A DNA stretch of 19,007 bases from Oscillospiraceae bacterium (GTDB lineage Bacteria; Bacillota; Clostridia; Oscillospirales; Ruminococcaceae), in NCBI GenBank assembly GCA_019420135.1, contig JAHZHS010000013.1:1-19007 (forward strand). The letters run 5' to 3'. Shown piece by piece: positions 13,068-19,007 of this stretch. Made by a program: the position numbers and the translations under genes. Numbering within the stretch: the first letter of the stretch is position 1; each line of letters opens with the position of its first letter. The notes under the pieces were generated by a model. That model searched no databases. It saw only the letters and a list, made by a program, of their open reading frames with translations, and had not been told where the DNA came from.

Positions 13068-15620
13068 TTACCGGCAGGAGGCGCTGACGCTGTAAACGCC
13101 GCTGCCGAATGTTTGGGTCTTTCCGTCGGGCAGGGTCACGTCGCAGGTGGTGCCCACCGGGACGGTGACGGTGACGGTCAGGGTGCCGTCTTTGAGTTCC
13201 CAGGCGCTGGCTGCCGTTCCGTAGGGGGTTTCCACCTGGGCCTTGGCCCAGGTCAGCCCGCCGCCGATGACCGGCTTGACCGCAAAGCGCTTGTAGCCGG
13301 GCTCGGTGGCTTCCAGGCCGGCAATGCGCTGGTAGAGGAAGGCCCCCACCGCGCCGGAAGCATAATGGTTGTAGGAGATCATCTTGTCGGTGCCGTCATC
13401 CCCGATGGGGCAGGTACCGTTCTCGTCCAGGCCGTCCCACCGCTCCCAGATGGTGGTGGCGCCCACACGGACCTCATACAGCCAGCTGGGACATTTGGTG
13501 TTCATCAGCATCTTGTAAGCCACGTCGGGGCGGCCGTTGTCCGCCAGGGCAAACAGGATGTAGGGCGTGCCCGGGAAGCCGGTGCCGATGCAGTAGTCGC
13601 TCTTCTCCACCAGCTTGACCAGGTTGTCCACCGCCTTGGCGCGGACATTTTCCGGGAACATCCGGAGATAGAGCGGCAGCACGTAGGCGGTCTGGAACTC
13701 CTCCAGCAATTTGCCGTTGCCGTCGGTCAGGATGCTGCAGTAGGCATCGGCGGCCGCGTCGCTGAGCTGCTGGTAGGTTTTGGCGTCGGCGTCGTTGCCC
13801 AGGATGCGGGCCACCTTTGCCACCAGGGCACTGGTGTTGCACAGGCTGGCCGTGCCGGTCCACTTGTTGCGGGCCTGCCACTGGCCCATCTGGGGCACAT
13901 CAGGGGCCACCCAGTCTCCGAAGCTGAAAGCCCCGGGCATGGCCCAGATATACTTCTTCTTGCCGAAGCTGAACAGCCCCGCCCAGAAGCGGCAGGCGCC
14001 CACATACTTTTTCATGGTGGGGTACATGGCGCGCAGCATCTCCACATCTCCGGTGGCCTGATACAGGGCCCAGGGCACCAGCACGCAGGCGTCGCCCCAC
14101 CAGGCAATGGCCATCTCCGGCATGGTGGCCGGGAAGCCGTAGCCCTGCACCGGCACCGTGTTGGGAATGCCGCCGGTCCTGAGCTGCTCGTTCTTCACAT
14201 CCCGCAGCCACTTCTTCAGGAAACGCCCCATGTCGAAGTTGAAGCAGGCAGTGGGGGCAAAGACCGCGATGTCGCCGGTCCAGCCCATGCGCTCGTCCCG
14301 CTGGGGGCAGTCGGTGGGGATGTCGATGAAATTGGAGCGGGCGCCCCACAGGATATTGCTCTGCAGCTGGTTGAGCATCTTGTCCGAGCACTCGAAGCTG
14401 CCGATGCGGCGGACATCCGACCAGAGGGCCAGCGCCTCCACCGTCAAAGTTTCCTCCGCCGCGCCGGTGACGCTGATGTAGCGGAAGCCCATGTAGGTGA
14501 ACCGGGGGTTCCAGGTCTGGACGCCCTCCCGGCAGGTGTAGGCGGCGGTAGCCTTGGCAGTGCGCAGGAAGGCGGTGTTCAGGGTGCCGTCAGGGTTGAG
14601 GATCTCGGCATGACGGATGGTAATGACCTGCCCGGCCTTGCCGTTGACGGTCAGGCGGATGACGCCCGCAAAATTCTGGCCGAAATCGTAGATGAGCTCC
14701 TCCCCCACTTTTTTGCAGGACACCGGCTTGAGCACCGTCTGCACCTTGACCGGAGCGCCGATCTCCGCCCGGATGGCGGGGCTGACCCGCAGGGTTTCGG
14801 GGGCGGCGGCGTGCCAGTTGGCCCGGTCCATGTTCACGGTGGCGTCGTAGGTCTCGCCGTCATAGAGGTCCGCCATGCGGACGGGGCCTTCCTCGGTGAC
14901 CTGCCAGCTGGAATCGGTGCCGATGACCTCCTCGCTGCCGTCGGTGTAGGTGATGCGAAGCTCGGCCAGCAGGGCCTGCCGGTCGGCGGTGACACGGTTG
15001 ACCCGGGTGAAGACAAAACTGCCCACCGCCCAGCCGCCGGCCACCGTGGCCGTGAGGGTGTTGTACTCTCCCATCTGGCGGGTCACATCATAGGTCTGAT
15101 ACTGAAGATTGGTCTTGTAGCTGGTGAAGCCGGGGGCAAACCACCGGTCGCCCACCTTCTGGCCGTTGAGTTCCAGCTCATACACGCCCATGGCCGTGAC
15201 GTACAGCCGGGCCTTTTCCACCGTTTTTCCGGGGTGGAAGGCCTTGCGGAAAACCATGGGTTTGGGGGACACCTTTTTCTCGGTGAAGCGGTAGTCGGGA
15301 TCGCTGATCCACTGCCCCTGCCACGGGGTATCCATGCGGCCGGTCTCAAAGTCCAGAGCAGCCTCGGCGGTCTCGCCGTTGCTGGCCGTGACCTGCAGCG
15401 CTGCGTGATAGACGGTGAAGGGCTGCAGCACCGGTCCGGCATACTGGACGGCCACCTGATCGGTAATCTGGACCGACCAGTCCCCCACCGTCAGGGTGGC
15501 GGACCGGAGGGTGACGTTCCGGTCGTCGCTTTCCAGGGCAAAGCCGAAGATGGGATGAGAGCTGTCGGTCACACAGCCGGCGGCCATTCCCTCCACGGCA
15601 AAGCGGGTGATATTCAACAT
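13068..15620 (-). CDS. Alpha-L-rhamnosidase, GH78
   Basis: This 850-residue enzyme hydrolyses terminal alpha-L-rhamnose from glycosides, with no signal peptide and so probably in the cytoplasm. Layout matches GH78: N-terminal beta-sandwich domains (ATLTVGDWSVQI early, then LYVTAMGVYELELNGQKVGD near 139-158), the concanavalin-like domain up to about 400 (LIYDFGQNFAGVIRL), the (alpha/alpha)6 barrel and a C-terminal beta domain. The barrel carries DCPQRDERMGWTGD (437-450), with the general acid at E443, and TTIWERWDG with the proposed base at E726. Length is typical for the family. The ATG at 15620 has GGAGG seven bases upstream and overlaps the end of the GH2 gene by seven bases, so translation is coupled. 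Possible substrates are plant flavonoid rhamnosides, rhamnogalacturonan fragments or bacterial polysaccharides. Confidence 0.95.
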   Translation of the reverse strand: MLNITRFAVEGMAAGCVTDSSHPIFGFALESDDRNVTLRSATLTVGDWSVQITDQVAVQYAGPVLQPFTVYHAALQVTASNGETAEAALDFETGRMDTPWQGQWISDPDYRFTEKKVSPKPMVFRKAFHPGKTVEKARLYVTAMGVYELELNGQKVGDRWFAPGFTSYKTNLQYQTYDVTRQMGEYNTLTATVAGGWAVGSFVFTRVNRVTADRQALLAELRITYTDGSEEVIGTDSSWQVTEEGPVRMADLYDGETYDATVNMDRANWHAAAPETLRVSPAIRAEIGAPVKVQTVLKPVSCKKVGEELIYDFGQNFAGVIRLTVNGKAGQVITIRHAEILNPDGTLNTAFLRTAKATAAYTCREGVQTWNPRFTYMGFRYISVTGAAEETLTVEALALWSDVRRIGSFECSDKMLNQLQSNILWGARSNFIDIPTDCPQRDERMGWTGDIAVFAPTACFNFDMGRFLKKWLRDVKNEQLRTGGIPNTVPVQGYGFPATMPEMAIAWWGDACVLVPWALYQATGDVEMLRAMYPTMKKYVGACRFWAGLFSFGKKKYIWAMPGAFSFGDWVAPDVPQMGQWQARNKWTGTASLCNTSALVAKVARILGNDADAKTYQQLSDAAADAYCSILTDGNGKLLEEFQTAYVLPLYLRMFPENVRAKAVDNLVKLVEKSDYCIGTGFPGTPYILFALADNGRPDVAYKMLMNTKCPSWLYEVRVGATTIWERWDGLDENGTCPIGDDGTDKMISYNHYASGAVGAFLYQRIAGLEATEPGYKRFAVKPVIGGGLTWAKAQVETPYGTAASAWELKDGTLTVTVTVPVGTTCDVTLPDGKTQTFGSGVYSVSASCR

Positions 15621-17980
15621 GTTCCAACCTCCTTGCAGGCAATCTTACAGACAGCGCGGCGGGTCCCGTCCTCCGCAGTCAGGGTGACGTCCCCCTCGGC
15701 CAGCACAATGGCCAGGGCGCGGCCCCAATAGGTATCCGTCTCGCTGCCAAGGAATCCATCGGCATTGTAGGGACAGGCATGCCCCAGTGCCAGAAGCCTG
15801 CCGCCCTCCACGCTCACGCGGATGCGGCCCCGTTCCAGCGGCTTGGTGGTTCCCGCCGCGTCGGTATAGCGCAGCGGGATATAGCACAGGCGGCCAGGGG
15901 CAGTCTCGTTTTGCTCCGGCTCCGCCCGCAGTTCGGTCTCGGGGCCCGCCGTGCGCAGGGCCGTGCGGCCTACCTCGTTTCCGTTTTCGTCCCGGGCGAT
16001 GGCCGTCAGGGTGCCGTCCTCATACCGGGTGCGGAACACCACCCGGCAATCCTTGCCCCGGCGCTTCTCCCCGACCTTGCGGCCGTTGAGGGTGAGTTCC
16101 ACCCGGGCTGCCGTGGTGTAAACCTCCACCGTGGCGGGATTGCCCTCGCAGCCGGACCAGGACCAGCTGCGGATGGCGTCGGTCATCTTCCAGGCCGAGG
16201 GAGAATGCTTCTCCCCCGGGTGGTTCACCGGGCGCACCGCCAGCACCGGGCCTTTTTCCAGCCCGAAGGCCACCCGGGTGTAATCCCCTTCCGCCAGGCG
16301 GTGACCGGTCAGGTCGATGCGTCCGCTGCCTGCCGTCAGCCAGCCGGGGCCGTGATCAAAGGCGGGGGCATAATCGTGATATTCCCAGCTGCCCACGCCG
16401 ACCTCGCCCAGATAATCCATACCCGCCCAGACAAAGTCGCCGATGATACGGGGCTCGTGCTGGGCCATCTGCCAGAAGCGGCGGGCATCGGAGCAGAAGG
16501 TTTCGCTGCCCAGGATCAGGCGGTCGGGATATTTGCTCAGGTCATGGCGGTACCGGTTGATGCCGTAGTTATAGCCCGCAATGTCCATGTTGGCGAAGGC
16601 ATCCCGGGTTTTGACATCGCAGCCGTGCAGCGTGGCGCCCCATTTCATGAAACCCGCGCCGAACAGCCCTGCCATATCGTTGAAGAACTGGCTGCCCACC
16701 GGCTTTTCGGCTTCCTTCTCGGCCTTTTCGTCGCTGTAAACGCCGAAGCCCAGGGAGGAGAGCAGATTGAAGAAAATGTTGACGCCGCAGGTCACCGGGC
16801 GGGTGGGGTCGCAGTCGTGGAGATGCCGGGTCATCTGTCCGGTGAGTTCAATGCCCCGCTTCTGGGCGGTCTCGCCGACCTCGTTGCCGGTAGAGTAGAG
16901 CACCACGCAGGGATGGTTGAAATCCTTGGCTGTCATATCGGCCAGGTCCCGCTGCCACCAGTCGGCGAAATACTGAACGTAGTCGTTTTTGGTCTTGTGG
17001 ATGTACCAGCAGTCCACATACTCGTCCATGACCAGCATGCCCAGCCGGTCACAGACCTCCAGCAAAGCTTTGGAGCAGGGATTGTGGGCAGAACGGATGG
17101 CGTTGTAGCCGCATTCCTGCAAAAGGCGCACCTTGCGCTCCACTGCATCGGGCCAGCAGGCTGCGCCCAGAGGGCCGTTGTCGTGGTGGATACAGGCACC
17201 CCGCAGAATCACCCGGCGGTCGTTGATGCAGAAGCCCTTGCGGGCCGACCACTCGATGGTCCGGGCACCGAAGGTCACCCTGTCCTCGTCCCCTGCAAAG
17301 CGGACGCGGCAGGTGTAAAGCCGGGGATGTTCGGGGCTCCAGGGCTGCAGGTCCGGCGCCGTGATCCGCAGCTTTGCGCTGCCGTCGCTGTGGGTCTCAT
17401 CACTCTGGAGGACCTTGTCCCCGTCCATCAGATCGATCCGGACGGAGCCCTCCCCCACCGTGCGGACGGTGACTTCCAGCCGCACCGGGTCGAGGCCCAG
17501 GGTCCGCACCCGGATGCCCTCGGGGGGAAGGTAGCTGCTGCCCGCCGAGAGGTAAAGACGCACCGGGCGGTAGATGCCCGCACCGGAATACCACCGGCTG
17601 TTGGGCTGGTCGGCGTTATGGGCAATGACTTCCAGTACATTTTCTGCGCCGTAGTTGAGGTGCCCGTCCAGCGTAACGAAAAAGCCGCTGTAACCGTAAG
17701 GCCGTCCACCGATTTTGCCGCCGTTGAGAAGGACCTCCGCATTGTGGTAAACGCCCTCGAATTCCAGCATGACCGTGCGGCCCCGCCATGCTTCGGGAGC
17801 GGTAAACCGCTTGACATAGCGGTAATCGAAGCCCTCAAACCAGCCGGTGTTGATGCCGCCGGGGCTCTGGGCCGTGCGCCTTTCCGCCAGCATGGCGTCG
17901 TGAGGAATCTGTACCGGCTGAAGGGATTTTTCCCCCGCACGGCCAAACACCCAGCCGCTGTTGAATTCTTTTTTCTGCAC
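15614..17980 (-). CDS. GH2 glycosidase (beta-galactosidase-like)
   Basis: This 788-residue cytoplasmic GH2 hydrolase has the sugar-binding domain (YRYVKRFTAPEAW, GVYHNAEVLLNG, NSRWYSGAGIYRPV), the immunoglobulin-like domain and the TIM barrel (RGACIHHDNGPLG, NAIRSAHNPCSK). The acid/base is E367 in STGNEVGE and the nucleophile is E493 in ILGSETFCSD; an extra C-terminal domain with GRIRVSVEGG follows. I see no N-x-K motif after the nucleophile, where gut beta-glucuronidases bind the substrate carboxylate, so beta-galactosidase or another exo-activity is more likely than beta-glucuronidase. The start is GTG at 17980 with GGGAG eight bases upstream; a nearby ATG at 17985 is out of frame. It is the first gene of the glycoside operon. 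Exact sugar specificity cannot be read from sequence. Confidence 0.92.
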   Translation of the reverse strand: MQKKEFNSGWVFGRAGEKSLQPVQIPHDAMLAERRTAQSPGGINTGWFEGFDYRYVKRFTAPEAWRGRTVMLEFEGVYHNAEVLLNGGKIGGRPYGYSGFFVTLDGHLNYGAENVLEVIAHNADQPNSRWYSGAGIYRPVRLYLSAGSSYLPPEGIRVRTLGLDPVRLEVTVRTVGEGSVRIDLMDGDKVLQSDETHSDGSAKLRITAPDLQPWSPEHPRLYTCRVRFAGDEDRVTFGARTIEWSARKGFCINDRRVILRGACIHHDNGPLGAACWPDAVERKVRLLQECGYNAIRSAHNPCSKALLEVCDRLGMLVMDEYVDCWYIHKTKNDYVQYFADWWQRDLADMTAKDFNHPCVVLYSTGNEVGETAQKRGIELTGQMTRHLHDCDPTRPVTCGVNIFFNLLSSLGFGVYSDEKAEKEAEKPVGSQFFNDMAGLFGAGFMKWGATLHGCDVKTRDAFANMDIAGYNYGINRYRHDLSKYPDRLILGSETFCSDARRFWQMAQHEPRIIGDFVWAGMDYLGEVGVGSWEYHDYAPAFDHGPGWLTAGSGRIDLTGHRLAEGDYTRVAFGLEKGPVLAVRPVNHPGEKHSPSAWKMTDAIRSWSWSGCEGNPATVEVYTTAARVELTLNGRKVGEKRRGKDCRVVFRTRYEDGTLTAIARDENGNEVGRTALRTAGPETELRAEPEQNETAPGRLCYIPLRYTDAAGTTKPLERGRIRVSVEGGRLLALGHACPYNADGFLGSETDTYWGRALAIVLAEGDVTLTAEDGTRRAVCKIACKEVGTC

Positions 17981-18108
17981 CGCATTGTCTCCCTTCCGGC
18001 CGCTTTCTGTTGTGCGGAGCGCTGCCTGCCGTCTCCGTATCTGTCTGATGATACTTTACATCCTTTTCCCCTTTCCGGCACAGAAACTGCGCAATCCGTC
18101 GTTTTTCA

Positions 18109-18135
18109 TGCACAAGTCGAAAAAACCTTTGTGCA
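18109..18135. promoter_or_regulatory. 27-bp dyad upstream of the glycoside operon (candidate operator)
   Basis: TGCACAA and TTGTGCA form a perfect seven-base inverted repeat around a 13-base spacer, 129 bases upstream of the GH2 start. This placement fits an operator for a local regulator of the glycoside operon, but no regulator other than the upstream sensor kinase is in the window. It has no U tract, so it is not a terminator. I could not identify convincing -35 and -10 boxes for this operon. Confidence 0.4.
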
Positions 18136-18146
18136 ACATTACAAGC

Positions 18147-18190
18147 AAAACCCCCGGAACTTTTGGCATTTTGCCTGTTCCGGGGGTTTT
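18147..18190 (-). terminator. Intrinsic terminator after the sensor kinase gene
   Basis: AAAACCCCCGGAAC pairs perfectly with GTTCCGGGGGTTTT (fourteen pairs) and the loop holds a further small hairpin (GGCA with TGCC). It lies 20 bases after the kinase stop at 18211. Only four U residues follow on the minus strand, but the stem is very strong. The flanking A and U runs make it potentially active in both directions. Confidence 0.88.
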
Positions 18191-18210
18191 ATGGGATGAT
18201 AATATATCGT

Positions 18211-19007
18211 TTACACTTCCAGCAGAGGGATGAGGATCCGCAGCTCAAACCAGCCGTTCTCGGCATGGACAGTCACCGAGCCGCCGTATTTTTCCACCGT
18301 TGCCTGGATGCTTTTGAGGCCGTAACCGTGCAGGCCCTTTTCCGCCTTGGTGGTACTGGGCATCCCCTTTTCAATGTGCATGGTCTCCTTGCAGCGGTTT
18401 TCCAGCCGGATGGAAACAAAGCCTTTCTGCCGTGCCACCGACAGATGAATCAGTTTTTGCTCATCACTGGGCAGTACGCTCACGCCCTCGATGGCATTGT
18501 CCAGTGCGTTGCCGAACAGCGCGCTCAGGTCCATCACATCCATGAATCCCAGCAGCGAACCGTCCGCCACACAGGTCAGCTGAATCCCGTTTTTCTGGCA
18601 GTGAAGGCTCTTGCTGGTCAGGATGGTATCCAATACCCGGTTGCCGGTCTTGTTTTCGGCCTCGTAGGCGCGAATCTCCTGCTCCACACGATCCAGATAT
18701 TTCAGGTTCCTGCCGCCCTTTGCCTCATTGCGAAGCATGGCGATCTGATGCTTGAGATCGTGGTACTTGCGGTTGATGAGTTCAACGCTCTCCTCACTGC
18801 GCTGGTAGTTGGCATACTGATTCTGCAGGATGTTCTGCATGGCGGTCAGTTCCTGCCGGGCATGACTTTCGCACATCTGCAGATGATAGGCATACAGTAT
18901 GGCGACGCCGCCCAGATAGGCAAACGTCCGCACATTGAAGGCATCCGCATCGGTACTGCCTGCAAAGGGAGTGTGGATAGACAGATAGCTGATGCTGGAC
19001 ACAATGT
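18211..19007 (-). CDS. GHKL-domain sensor histidine kinase, N-terminus outside window
   Basis: The last 265 or so residues of a membrane sensor kinase of the HPK10/AgrC-like type are visible. A final membrane helix (about TFAYLGGVAILYAYHL) is followed by a coiled-coil-like linker, the phosphoacceptor region RKYHDLKHQIAML (candidate His is the H before DLK) and an ATPase domain with N-box ALFGNALDNAIEG and G-box HGYGLKSI. The frame stays open to base 19007, so the sensor helices and true start lie outside; an in-frame GTG at 19002 is not a convincing start. Kinases of this group usually pair with a LytTR-type response regulator, probably upstream outside the window. A terminator separates it from the glycoside operon, so a link to that operon is unproven. 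Confidence 0.9.
   Translation of the reverse strand, partial: IVSSISYLSIHTPFAGSTDADAFNVRTFAYLGGVAILYAYHLQMCESHARQELTAMQNILQNQYANYQRSEESVELINRKYHDLKHQIAMLRNEAKGGRNLKYLDRVEQEIRAYEAENKTGNRVLDTILTSKSLHCQKNGIQLTCVADGSLLGFMDVMDLSALFGNALDNAIEGVSVLPSDEQKLIHLSVARQKGFVSIRLENRCKETMHIEKGMPSTTKAEKGLHGYGLKSIQATVEKYGGSVTVHAENGWFELRILIPLLEV

Noticed and set aside
11145..15731. A plus-strand open frame of about 1500 codons, and another at 8624-11485
   Set aside because: Both are antisense shadows of the GH3, transporter and GH78 genes, whose minus-strand products carry full sets of family motifs.
17428..18081. A 217-codon minus-strand ORF covering the start of GH2, including an ATG at 17985 close to the ribosome binding site
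   Set aside because: It is out of frame with GH2. The GH2 frame has a GTG at the right spacing and clear family motifs from its first residues.
1..19007. CRISPR array, insertion sequence, prophage or tRNA
   Set aside because: I saw no regularly spaced repeats, transposase or integrase motifs, or tRNA-like cloverleaf sequence in the window.

Overview
The window is GC-rich (roughly 60% by eye), and every convincing gene lies on the minus strand, so transcription runs from high to low coordinates. The mix of a class I dihydroorotase and PyrK-type electron transfer subunit, strong GGAGG ribosome binding sites, a GPH sugar symporter with GH2, GH78 and GH3 glycosidases, a domain-inverted membrane GH3 and a GHKL sensor kinase points to a gut Bacillota of the Oscillospiraceae/Ruminococcaceae type (Faecalibacterium/Subdoligranulum/Gemmiger-like). 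That placement is inference.

Layout in the direction of transcription. (1) 19007-18211: the 3' part of a GHKL-type sensor histidine kinase that runs off the window, closed by a long hairpin terminator at 18147-18190. (2) 17980-7768: a glycoside-utilisation cluster of GH2 glycosidase, GH78 alpha-L-rhamnosidase, GPH-family sugar:cation symporter, membrane-anchored GH3 glycosidase with inverted domain order, and a four-helix membrane protein. GH2 and GH78 lack signal peptides and the GH3 is anchored outside, which suggests trimming at the surface, import, and rhamnoside cleavage inside the cell. A 27-bp dyad at 18109-18135 lies upstream. (3) 7598-3026: a four-gene cell-surface O-acylation module. 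It has an SGNH lipoprotein carrying leucine-rich repeats, a 44-residue membrane peptide, an MBOAT acyltransferase of the AlgI/DltB type and a second SGNH protein with the same two domain types in the opposite order. The first three are joined by ATGA and GTGA stop/start overlaps. A terminator at 2913-2947 closes the module. (4) 2892-1: the start of a pyrimidine biosynthesis operon: a near-consensus promoter, a long leader, pyrC, pyrF and pyrK (cut by the window edge).

Two things stand out. The pyr leader has the architecture of a translation-coupled attenuator: a 28-codon leader ORF with its own ribosome binding site, a pause hairpin, a U-rich tract, and an intrinsic terminator whose stem begins at the leader stop codon. 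This resembles enterobacterial pyrBI and not the PyrR-type attenuators usual in Gram-positives. The pyrC gene also appears to have an in-frame internal deletion that removes two conserved metal-ligand motifs of class I dihydroorotases. This is either a real lesion or an assembly fault.

No tRNA, rRNA, CRISPR array, transposase or integrase was found. Intergenic stretches are short; the only one above 300 bases (2642-3025) is fully described by the terminator, promoter, leader ORF and attenuator.
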